Positions 57,187 to 64,000 of a stretch of 64,000 nucleotides of DNA are shown in pieces. Where the stretch lies: contig NZ_JACJSD010000023.1 in the NCBI RefSeq assembly GCF_014697615.1, forward strand, positions 38,256 to 102,255. Direction: 5' to 3'. A model generated the notes under the pieces. It searched no databases. It was not told the origin of the DNA and saw only the letters and a list, made by a program, of their open reading frames with translations. The stretch is from Nostoc sp. FACHB-280. Lineage in GTDB: Bacteria; Cyanobacteriota; Cyanobacteriia; Cyanobacteriales; Nostocaceae. How positions within the stretch are numbered: position 1 is the stretch's first letter; every line of letters begins with the position of its first letter. Position numbers and translations under genes: made by a program.

Positions 57187-57574
57187 ATTCGTATAGATGA
57201 AATGAATTCAAAGATGAGCTATTGTTGAGTTTTCCTAATCTCGAAACTTTGTTACTACCAAATTCAGGTTATATCTGAAAATTAGACTTTGGTGGGCAAT
57301 CAGCAATCTTTGGTCATCACTCAAAAGTATCAGCAAAACAAGACCTCTGCTTTATATTTTTGGACAAAGTATGGAAAATAATCTAAACCAGCGTAAGCGC
57401 CTCTAACCTTGCCAATAATATCAAAAAAGTAGAAACGATTGCTTTTCTAACATAAGAAATACTCAAATGCAAGTTTTAAGCATAACCAAAACCAGCATTA
57501 ATAGTTAGTCTATTTCACCAAGATTGGTTTGGTTGTCACAAGTATAATAGTTGACTTAAACAATTGAAATACGT

Positions 57575-57638
57575 AAAAAAATCCCCCAGTTGGTGTAAAC
57601 CAGCTAGGGGAATTAGTTATCAGGGTGCATCTACCAAT
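57575..57638 (-). ncRNA. Small RNA-like repeat unit C
   Basis: Reverse-strand unit with stem CCCCTAGCTGG...CCAACTGGGGG and T-run at 57575-57581. It includes the invariant TTGGTAGATGCACCCTGATA. Upstream motif TCCGGT (57666-57671). Directly followed, in the reverse direction, by the long leader of the glycosyltransferase-like gene. Confidence 0.55.
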
Positions 57639-57680
57639 TAGTTCTTCTGTTGGCGGCTGTCTCTAACCGGAAAAATTTTC

Positions 57681-57742
57681 AAAAAAACCCCCAGCCATGT
57701 TAAACAGCTAGGGGAGTTGAAGATCAAGGTGCATCTACCAAT
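57681..57742 (-). ncRNA. Small RNA-like repeat unit D
   Basis: The most diverged unit. Stem CCCCTAGCTGT...TGGCTGGGGG with T-run at 57681-57687; GGTAGATGCACC is conserved, and the downstream part differs (TTGATCTTCAACT). Upstream it has a perfect TCCGGA (57770-57775) about 35 bases before the likely start. Confidence 0.55.
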
Positions 57743-57775
57743 AAACTGTTCTCGGTAAATTCTAACTAATCCGGA

Positions 57776-58124
57776 TAAACTTATAACTCTTAGTTAAGAA
57801 ACATTTTTAGTAAAATACCAGAGGTAGTAATTGTCTTCCTTGTCTCTTGTATTCAATAATTATTACCTGTTCGTGTAAATCAGTTCATTTACGGTTATTA
57901 CTAATAATCAAAAATCAAATATATACAGGTATTAAAGATTATCTATTACTTGAGGCACAATGCCATCACTAAATTTATTTGTACATTCTCCACGAGAAAA
58001 TTAATTAGTTACAATTAAATATAAAGTACTTTTTAGAGAAAAATGCTCATAATCTTTTACCTGCCTTAGCTCACCCTTGTAACGATTGCATATCTTGTAA
58101 ATTTAAACTTGGGTAAATGCGATT
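57776..58124. other. Intergenic region upstream of the NACHT gene
   Basis: AT-rich; no gene, no hairpin terminator and no further copy of the repeat unit that I can see. It separates the repeat array from the NACHT gene and should carry its promoter. Confidence 0.5.
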
Positions 58125-61100
58125 ATGATAATAGATTGGTTGGCTGTTTGGGGCGTAACTCAAGCTGTCGGATTTGCTTTTAAACCGATTCTTGAGGAAT
58201 TAGCCAAAGATGTAGCAAAGGACTGGGCTAAAGATATATTAAAATGTATACCTAAGAACATTTTACAGCAGTTCAAAAAGGAAGAAATAGAAATTACGGC
58301 TGGCAAAGCATTAAAGGAATTTTTAGAATTAATTCAGCAGGAATTAGAAGATGTAGATATAGAAGAAATAGCACTGCAACAATATACTAAAGCTCTGAAA
58401 GAGTTTATTAGTAACCAGTTTCTCAGGGAGATTCTTGGTTATCCTTTTCAAGCAGAATGTTATTCTTTAGATGCTCAAGTACTTTTCCGTATTTGGTATG
58501 AAATGAATTTACCGAGTTTACCCCAGGAGTTTGAATGGGAAAGATTAACTAAAAGATATATCAAAAAAGTTAAAGCTCTGATTCGTGAGTCAGATAAGTT
58601 ACGCTCTCTTTTAGATAGCCAAAATTTAGAAGAAATAAATAGCAGTTTGAAATATATAGGTGGGATTCCTACAGATTTTGATTTACAGAAGTATCAAGAA
58701 GGACTATATGAGCGTTACGGAAATCTGAAATTAGATAGTTTAGATACGACTGGGTATGCTTATAATGAATTGAAGTTATGGCGGATGTTTATTGCTCAAA
58801 ATGTGCGGGAAGTGCATCAAGTTTTACCCCAACTACATGAACTACCTAAAGAACATCTCAAAAAGCAGCGAGACAGCAATCAAGTAGAAGCGGAAATTTT
58901 ACTAGAAGAGTTAGAAGGCTACCGCCGAGTTTATTTTGAACAACCAATTGTTTCTGTATTAGATGTTATTAATGATCCGGTTTATAAATATATAGTTATT
59001 TTAGGTGATCCTGGTTCGGGTAAATCGACATTATTGCAATTTTTAGCTTTGAATTGGGCAGAAACACCTCTGAACAATATTGTTTTTCAACCGATTCCTT
59101 TATTGATTGAGTTACGCACTTATATTAGAAGGCGCGAGAATAATGAGTGTAGTAATTTCTTAGAATTTTTTCATAAATGTAGTGGTATAGTTCATCATCT
59201 GAATCAAAATCAACTCCATGAACATTTAAAAGCGGGAAATGCTTTGGTGATGTTTGATGGCTTAGATGAAGTTTTTGAGTTGGGAAAACGTGAAGATGTG
59301 ATTACAGATATTCATCGGTTTACGAATGTATATCCTAATGTGCGAGTAATTGTAACTTCGCGGGTAATTGGCTATAAACCACAAAGGTTGCGGGATGCCG
59401 AATTTCGGCATTTTATGTTGCAAGATTTGGAGCATGAACAAATTCAAGATTTTATCTATCGTTGGCATGAATTAACTTTTCATGATGAAGAAGATAAGTT
59501 ACGGAAACGGGAACGGTTACAAAGAGCGATTGATACTTCAAAATCGATAGCTGAATTGGCAGGAAATCCACTGTTATTAACGATGATGGCAATTCTTAAT
59601 CGTAACCAAGAATTGCCCCGCGATCGCGCCACACTTTATGAACAAGCATCACGAGTATTGCTACATCAATGGGATGTAGAACGCGCTTTAGTAGAAGATT
59701 CGCGGCTAGATCCGAAAACGATTGACTATAAAGATAAGCAGGCGATGTTGCGTCAAGTTGCTTATCACATGCAAACTAGTGCTAAAGGTTTAACTGGCAA
59801 TTTAATTAGTGTGCATGATTTAGAAAAGATTTTGATTCGCTATTTAAAAAATATCGAATTTGAAAACCCAACTAAAGTGGCGCGGGTGATGATTAACCAA
59901 TTACGGACTCGCAATTTTATGTTGTGTTTTTTAGGCGCAGATTATTATGCTTTTGTGCATCGGACTTTTTTAGAATATTTTTGTGCTTGGGAGTTTGTCT
60001 GGCAGTTTAAGGAAACCCAAACACTATCCATTAAAGAATTAAATAATGAGGTGTTTGGTAAACATTGGCGTTATGAAACTTGGCATGAGGTTTTGCGCCT
60101 GATTACTGGAATGATTGAGCCGAGGTTTGTGTGCGAAATTCTCGAATATTTAATGGCGCAAGATGGAGAAGGGGAAAAGTTTATTAATTTGTTTTTAGCG
60201 GCTAAGTGTCTTGCAGAAGTACGGAATCGCTTGTTAGTCACAACAACGGCGAATAAATTATTAAATCGGCTGAAAGATTTAACTAAATATGACCTTGGTT
60301 ATTATTATCAACCTTATCGAGATGAGGAAGAAACAAAATTAGTCCAAGAAATTCGGACTAAAGCAGTGACATCTGTGGCGACAACTTGGAAAGATGATGC
60401 TGATACTTTAGTTTGGTTGAAACAACTGGCTAATGCTGATGAACATGAAGATGTCCGCCGGATTTCTGTCCAAGAATTAGCGAGAAGTTTTCGAGATCAT
60501 GTTGATACTTTGGTATGGTTAAAACAACGGGCGATCGCAGATAATGATTGGACAGTCAGACAAGTAGCACTGCAAGAACTTGTACGGAATTTCAAAGATG
60601 ATTTAGAAATACTCCCACTGCTGCAAACACGCGCCACCAGTGATGAAAATGAATATGTGCGTCAAGCGGCTGTGCAGGAATTAGCCAGGGGTTTTAAAGA
60701 CAAACCCGATATCTTACACTGGCTAAAACAGCGTGTGACAGCCGATAATTCTGGAACTGTGCGCCAAGTAGCAGTGCAAGAATTAGCACGGGGGTTTAAA
60801 GATGATTTAGCAACTTTACCTTGGTTAAAACAACGCACCACAGATGATGACTGGACTGTGCGTCAAGCAGCTGTGCAAGAATTAGCCAGAAGTTTTAAAG
60901 ATGATGCTGATACTCTTTCGATACTCAAACAACGCGCCATTCATGATGAGAATGAATATGTCCGCCAAGCGGCTGTGCAAGAATTAGCCAGAAGCTTCAA
61001 AGACGATGCTGATACTTTCTCCATCCTCCAACAATGCGCCATAACTGATCAATATTCTGGAGTGCGTCAAACAGCCGTTGAGGAATTGGCGCGGGGGTTT

Positions 61101-61850
61101 AAAGATGAACCAGAAATTTTACCTTGGCTAAAACAGCGTACGACGGCGGATAATGACCAGTATGTCAGACGTGCGGCTGTGCAGGAATTAGCCAGGGGAT
61201 TTAAAGATGATGGCGAAACTCTGTCTATTTTGCAACAAAGAGCGATCGCAGATCAATATTCTGATGTCCGGCGTGCGGCTGTGCAAGAATTAGCGAGAGG
61301 GTTCACAAATCATCCCGATACCTTACTCATTCTCAAACAAAGCGCCACCACCGATGAGAATGAATATGTCCGCCGCACAGCATTGCAAAAACTCGCCAAA
61401 AATTTCACCAATGACCCTGATATTCTGCCAATTTTAAAAAAACACGCGACAGCTGATAAATATGCAGATGTCCGCCAAGCTGCTTTGCAAGAATTAGCCA
61501 GACGTTTTAAAAACGACCCTGAGACGCTGGTAATTCTCAAGAAACGCGCCATTGTTGATAAATCATCGAATGTGCGACAAGTGGCTGTACAGGAGTTAGC
61601 CAGGGGTTTTCAAGACCAACTTGATTTATTTGAATTATTTTATAACTGTGCTGTTAACGACCCCTTTACACGAGAATATAGTTTTCAAGATAATCCCCGC
61701 CAAGTCGCACTAGAAGCCATTACCGAACAATATCCCCACTATCCGCAGACATTACCATTGTTACGCGATCGCGCCACCAATGACCCCGATGAACAGGTGC
61801 GGGAGTTGGCGAAGAAAAAGCTAACTGATTTAGGCGAGCAATTTTCGTGA
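58125..61850 (+). CDS. NACHT-domain NTPase with C-terminal HEAT-type repeats
   Basis: The 1241-residue STAND-type protein has three parts. An N-terminal helical domain (residues 1 to about 200, MIIDWLAVWGVTQAVGFAFK) precedes a NACHT NTPase: Walker A GDPGSGKSTLLQF near residue 294 and Walker B LVMFDGLDEVFE near residue 372, followed by TSRVIGYKPQRLRD and the NACHT-associated helical part (AGNPLLLTMMAILNRNQELP). The C-terminal half is about 14 units of about 34 residues of VRQAAVQELARSFKDD type. NACHT proteins with repeat sensors are often antiphage systems in bacteria. Trigger and effector are not known here. Confidence 0.88.
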   Translation: MIIDWLAVWGVTQAVGFAFKPILEELAKDVAKDWAKDILKCIPKNILQQFKKEEIEITAGKALKEFLELIQQELEDVDIEEIALQQYTKALKEFISNQFLREILGYPFQAECYSLDAQVLFRIWYEMNLPSLPQEFEWERLTKRYIKKVKALIRESDKLRSLLDSQNLEEINSSLKYIGGIPTDFDLQKYQEGLYERYGNLKLDSLDTTGYAYNELKLWRMFIAQNVREVHQVLPQLHELPKEHLKKQRDSNQVEAEILLEELEGYRRVYFEQPIVSVLDVINDPVYKYIVILGDPGSGKSTLLQFLALNWAETPLNNIVFQPIPLLIELRTYIRRRENNECSNFLEFFHKCSGIVHHLNQNQLHEHLKAGNALVMFDGLDEVFELGKREDVITDIHRFTNVYPNVRVIVTSRVIGYKPQRLRDAEFRHFMLQDLEHEQIQDFIYRWHELTFHDEEDKLRKRERLQRAIDTSKSIAELAGNPLLLTMMAILNRNQELPRDRATLYEQASRVLLHQWDVERALVEDSRLDPKTIDYKDKQAMLRQVAYHMQTSAKGLTGNLISVHDLEKILIRYLKNIEFENPTKVARVMINQLRTRNFMLCFLGADYYAFVHRTFLEYFCAWEFVWQFKETQTLSIKELNNEVFGKHWRYETWHEVLRLITGMIEPRFVCEILEYLMAQDGEGEKFINLFLAAKCLAEVRNRLLVTTTANKLLNRLKDLTKYDLGYYYQPYRDEEETKLVQEIRTKAVTSVATTWKDDADTLVWLKQLANADEHEDVRRISVQELARSFRDHVDTLVWLKQRAIADNDWTVRQVALQELVRNFKDDLEILPLLQTRATSDENEYVRQAAVQELARGFKDKPDILHWLKQRVTADNSGTVRQVAVQELARGFKDDLATLPWLKQRTTDDDWTVRQAAVQELARSFKDDADTLSILKQRAIHDENEYVRQAAVQELARSFKDDADTFSILQQCAITDQYSGVRQTAVEELARGFKDEPEILPWLKQRTTADNDQYVRRAAVQELARGFKDDGETLSILQQRAIADQYSDVRRAAVQELARGFTNHPDTLLILKQSATTDENEYVRRTALQKLAKNFTNDPDILPILKKHATADKYADVRQAALQELARRFKNDPETLVILKKRAIVDKSSNVRQVAVQELARGFQDQLDLFELFYNCAVNDPFTREYSFQDNPRQVALEAITEQYPHYPQTLPLLRDRATNDPDEQVRELAKKKLTDLGEQFS
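60456..61620. repeat. Uniform ~102-bp tandem repeats within the NACHT gene
   Basis: The coding repeats are also conserved in DNA: forms of GTGCAAGAATTAGCCAG recur at a period of about 102 bp, some adjacent units differing by only a few bases. Nearly uniform units suggest recent expansion by recombination. Confidence 0.8.
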
Positions 61851-61924
61851 TTGTTGCGATGGAAATTAGTCTGAATCAAAAAGTAAAATAAATTTAACCC
61901 GCAGTAAAAATTCTTAGCAAAAGA

Positions 61925-62176
61925 ATGAAACTACCAAATCTTGAACTCCAAACAATAGATCGAATTATTGAAATGGCTTGGGAAGATAGAACCCCATTTG
62001 AGGCTATTGAGGCACAGTTTGGACTGCAAGAAAAGCAGGTAATTGCCTTAATGCGTCAGCACATGAAACCATCTAGTTTTCGGATGTGGCGAGAACGAGT
62101 AACTCAACGCAAAACTAAACATTTAAATAAACGAGAATTTGTTGCTGGTAGATTTAAATCACAAAATCAAAAATGA
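61925..62176 (+). CDS. TIGR03643-like small protein
   Basis: The 83-residue product starts MKLPNLELQTIDRIIEMAWE and includes FEAIEAQFGLQEKQVIALMR and SSFRMWRERVTQRKTKH. This matches a small conserved family seen in bacteria (TIGR03643), with a helix-turn-helix-like core and a basic tail suggesting nucleic acid binding. Its start is 74 bp after the NACHT gene stop. Function is unknown. Confidence 0.75.
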   Translation: MKLPNLELQTIDRIIEMAWEDRTPFEAIEAQFGLQEKQVIALMRQHMKPSSFRMWRERVTQRKTKHLNKREFVAGRFKSQNQK

Positions 62177-62182
62177 TAAACT

Positions 62183-62290
62183 ATGAATAACGATATTGTA
62201 ATTTTTTTGCTCAGTGCTGGGGTGCTAATTATATATTTAATTTTCTCGGCCTTGACCGAGATGGGGACAAAGTTACCTTGGAAGAAGTGA
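62183..62290 (+). CDS. Possible 35-residue single-pass membrane peptide
   Basis: ATG 62183, 6 bp past the previous stop, opens a frame encoding MNNDIVIFLLSAGVLIIYLI and then FSALTEMGTKLPWKK. It has a hydrophobic helix and a basic end. The tight spacing suggests co-transcription with the gene before it. The small size leaves doubt, and I do not recognise the peptide. Confidence 0.45.
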   Translation: MNNDIVIFLLSAGVLIIYLIFSALTEMGTKLPWKK

Positions 62291-62389
62291 GCGATCGCTC
62301 ATTTTACACCATCAAGGTAATCCCAAAAAATAAGTTATCCAATCAACCTCTATCTCCCTTGTCTTCTTTGTCCCCAGATGATAACCCTG

Positions 62390-62581
62390 CTACTCAAGTA
62401 CATCCTCAACTGTAAAAACTTTGCCGTCTACTGTTACTTGGTCGCTGGAAACTAATTTCCGTCCGCGACGGGTTTCGACTACCCCATTAACTTTTACATC
62501 ACCATTAATAATCATCAGTTTGGCTTGTCCGCCAGTTGGGGCGATACCTAGAAACTTTAAAAACTGGTCGAGTTTAATCAT
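62390..62581 (-). CDS. S4-domain RNA-binding protein
   Basis: The 63-residue protein is a stand-alone S4 domain of the YbcJ/RlbA type. IKLDQFLKFLGIAPTGGQAK, then IINGDVKVNGVVETRRGRKL, is the canonical alphaL RNA-binding motif. Start at ATG 62581. It may bind ribosomal or transfer RNA, with no specific partner known. The divergent gene at 62664 shares its upstream region. Confidence 0.9.
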   Translation of the reverse strand: MIKLDQFLKFLGIAPTGGQAKLMIINGDVKVNGVVETRRGRKLVSSDQVTVDGKVFTVEDVLE

Positions 62582-62663
62582 CTGGCTACTTGTTGAATGT
62601 AGTTAGCACTGCACATCAACTTTATTTTATCGATGAGCTTAACGCTTGGTTGAAACAATTTTG

Positions 62664-63044
62664 ATGAATATGACACAAAATAATCTGAGTCAGCCCATAA
62701 AAGAAAATAGCAGCATCATTGGGTTTCATGCTCATATTTACTATGATCCTGAAACTCGTGATGTTGCTGCTCAAATCCGCGAAGAGTTAGGTGTAAAATT
62801 TGAAGTAATTTTGGGACGTTGGCGGGATCAGCCAGTTGGGCCACATCCCAAATCTATGTATCAAGTGGCTTTTGCGCCAGATCAATTTTCGCAAGTTGTA
62901 CCCTGGTTAATGTTGAACCGTGGGGGTTTAGATGTTCTCGTTCATCCTGAGACTGGTGATGATGTAACAGATCATACAGCCCATGCTTTATGGTTGGGAA
63001 ATAAGCTGGAATTGAATATCCAAGTCTTGCAACAATTGAGATAA
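62664..63044 (+). CDS. DOPA 4,5-dioxygenase-like protein
   Basis: The 126-residue product shows the family's His-rich signature: IIGFHAHIYYDPETRDVA near the N-terminus, then QPVGPHPKSMYQVAF and LDVLVHPETGDDVTDHTAH. These histidines bind iron in DOPA dioxygenases. The bacterial role is mostly unknown. I start at ATG 62664, with ATG 62670 and a TTG at 62646 as alternatives. It abuts the O-methyltransferase gene stop to stop. Confidence 0.85.
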   Translation: MNMTQNNLSQPIKENSSIIGFHAHIYYDPETRDVAAQIREELGVKFEVILGRWRDQPVGPHPKSMYQVAFAPDQFSQVVPWLMLNRGGLDVLVHPETGDDVTDHTAHALWLGNKLELNIQVLQQLR

Positions 63045-63713
63045 TTAATGACGCTTGCGTGCTAATGTTAGCCCATCTGCGATCGCAATCAAACTGACAT
63101 CGATGCGATCGTCTTGTGCTAACTTGCTATTAAACTCACGAATAGCTGTAGTAGATGAATCTTGTAGTTCTGGTTGCAGAACCCTTCCCGACCACAACAC
63201 ATTGTCAATCGCAATTAAACCACCAGGTCGGACTAACTGTAACGCCAATTCGTAATAGCGATAATAGTTTTCTTTATCAGCATCAATAAAGGCAAAGTCA
63301 AAAGTTTCCGCTTGACCTTGTGCTAAAAGATACTCTAAAGTTTCCGTCGCTGGCGCAAGTCGCAAGTCAATTTTATCTGCTACACCGACTTTCTCCCAAT
63401 AACGCCGAGCCACAGATGTAAACTCTTCACTCACATCACAGGCGATAATTTTGCCATCAGGTGGTAATGCTAAAGCAACACTCAAAGAACTATAGCCAGT
63501 AAAAACACCTACTTCTAAAGTTTTTTTAGCACCAATTAACTTTACCAAGAACGCTAAAAACTGTCCTTGTTCCGGTGCAACTTGCATATTTGCACGGGGA
63601 TGTTGAGCCGTTTCTTGTCGTAACTGCAAAAGTACTTCTGGTTCACGTAGCGAGACAGACAAAAGATACTCGTACAAATTTTGTGTCAGAGTCAGAGTTT
63701 TACCAGTAGACAT
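63045..63713 (-). CDS. SAM-dependent O-methyltransferase (CCoAOMT type)
   Basis: The 222-residue protein is a class I O-methyltransferase. TLEVGVFTGYSSLSVALALP is motif I, FDFAFIDADKENYYRYYELA holds the metal-binding Asp, and LIAIDNVLWSGRV and EFNSKLAQDDRID follow. It belongs to the cation-dependent caffeoyl-CoA/catechol type. I start at ATG 63713 (a longer frame from 63761 has no support). Its stop codon abuts the stop of the convergent dioxygenase gene; a catechol-related link is tempting but unproven. Confidence 0.88.
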   Translation of the reverse strand: MSTGKTLTLTQNLYEYLLSVSLREPEVLLQLRQETAQHPRANMQVAPEQGQFLAFLVKLIGAKKTLEVGVFTGYSSLSVALALPPDGKIIACDVSEEFTSVARRYWEKVGVADKIDLRLAPATETLEYLLAQGQAETFDFAFIDADKENYYRYYELALQLVRPGGLIAIDNVLWSGRVLQPELQDSSTTAIREFNSKLAQDDRIDVSLIAIADGLTLARKRH

Positions 63714-63898
63714 ATTTTTATATATTGTGTTTACTGCTGATTTGTGTAAATATTCTACCAAATAACTGTATATCGCTCGACTTAACGTAGTATTACTTAT
63801 GCTTATAAGCTCAGTGAGGTACAGACAAAAATAATTAATAGCAGATAAATTAGAATCTCAGCAGGCGAGGAGATAAGCTGTTCAGCATTTAAATTGTG

Positions 63899-63904
63899 TA
63901 TAAT
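63899..63904 (+). promoter_or_regulatory. Likely -10 box (TATAAT) of the transposase gene
   Basis: A perfect TATAAT lies 32 bases before the transposase ATG at 63936, with an AAGGA ribosome site between. A weak -35 may lie near 63876-63881. Confidence 0.5.
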
Positions 63905-63935
63905 AGAAAGCTGAATTAAGTAAAAAAAAGGAATA

Positions 63936-64000
63936 ATGCCAGCAAAAAATCATTTAACTTCTCAGCAAATAGAGAAACTACAAAAAGCCTTAAAACTGGA
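63936..64000 (+). CDS. IS630-like transposase, N-terminal fragment cut by window edge
   Basis: ATG 63936, with AAAAGGAATA before it, opens a frame running off the window: MPAKNHLTSQQIEKLQKALK. This resembles the N-terminal start of IS630-family transposases of Nostoc. Only 21 residues are visible, so family and intactness cannot be judged. The left end of the element may lie in 63762-63935, where I see no clear terminal repeat. Confidence 0.55.
   Translation, partial: MPAKNHLTSQQIEKLQKALKL

Noticed and set aside
55979..57775. Repeat units considered as a CRISPR array
   Set aside because: Only four copies, paired and unequally spaced, each with a terminator and promoter-like motif.
60456..61620. 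Tandem repeats considered as CRISPR
   Set aside because: The repeat is coding throughout, about 102 bp, with no unique spacers.

Overview
The window is chromosomal DNA of a filamentous, probably heterocyst-forming cyanobacterium of the Nostoc/Anabaena type. Four things point there: the HIP1 octamer GCGATCGC recurs throughout; photosynthesis genes and homologues typical of the group are present (psb28, homogentisate phytyltransferase, a PTOX-like alternative oxidase, an RRM-type RNA-binding protein); the oxidative pentose phosphate cluster fbp-tal-zwf-opcA is intact; and heptanucleotide STRR repeats and small palindromic repeats fill the intergenic spaces. This assignment is inference from gene content. 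No rRNA, prophage or CRISPR array was seen.

Layout. 1-7.4 kb: a truncated TldD-type protease, cysS, a His-rich COG0523 metal chaperone, dtd, psb28, moaB and a lipoprotein. 7.6-12.9 kb: an iron/2-oxoglutarate oxygenase overlapping a methyltransferase-HIT fusion, small unknown genes, an agmatinase-type ureohydrolase, a lone receiver-domain regulator and a protein made of two copies of one domain. 13-19.7 kb: pyrG, a periplasmic amidase, an exosortase with its likely substrate, a decayed region with a broken xisI, and a DUF2085 membrane protein. 19.7-32.2 kb: the arginine dihydrolase/ornithine cyclodeaminase fusion (argZ/agrE), a GNAT acetyltransferase, a U32 peptidase-family gene carrying an in-frame palindromic insertion, a Uma2 nuclease-like gene, a carrier-HEAT fusion, infC, an alpha/beta hydrolase, a BON protein and ilvN. 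32.2-42.3 kb: a long non-coding stretch with terminator hairpins, a membrane protein, tRNA-Gln(UUG), alternative oxidase beside a truncated secreted-protein gene, a GHL10-type hydrolase, hpt with a TPR gene, a second Uma2 gene and a cobA-hemD fusion. 42.3-48.7 kb: a flavoprotein, a small membrane protein whose promoter and first codons duplicate those of nrdJ, the intein-bearing class II ribonucleotide reductase nrdJ, and rbp. 49-55 kb: fbp, tal, zwf, opcA. 55-64 kb: accessory genes, four copies of a terminator-bearing small-RNA-like repeat around a glycosyltransferase-like gene, a large NACHT-HEAT NTPase with two small genes behind it, an S4 protein, a DOPA-dioxygenase-like protein, an O-methyltransferase and the start of an IS630-like transposase.

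How the genes work together. The clearest metabolic unit is fbp-tal-zwf-opcA, which reroutes sugar phosphates through the oxidative pentose phosphate pathway; OpcA activates the glucose-6-phosphate dehydrogenase encoded by zwf. ArgZ/AgrE and the agmatinase-like enzyme are two branches of arginine catabolism lying 8 kb apart. CobA-HemD feeds siroheme and cobalamin synthesis, and NrdJ is a cobalamin-dependent enzyme. The least ordinary loci are the duplicated nrdJ 5' end, the repeated small-RNA units (which resemble the NsiR1 type of array, unconfirmed), the methyltransferase-HIT fusion lacking the central catalytic histidine, and the NACHT-HEAT protein with a highly uniform repeat array.
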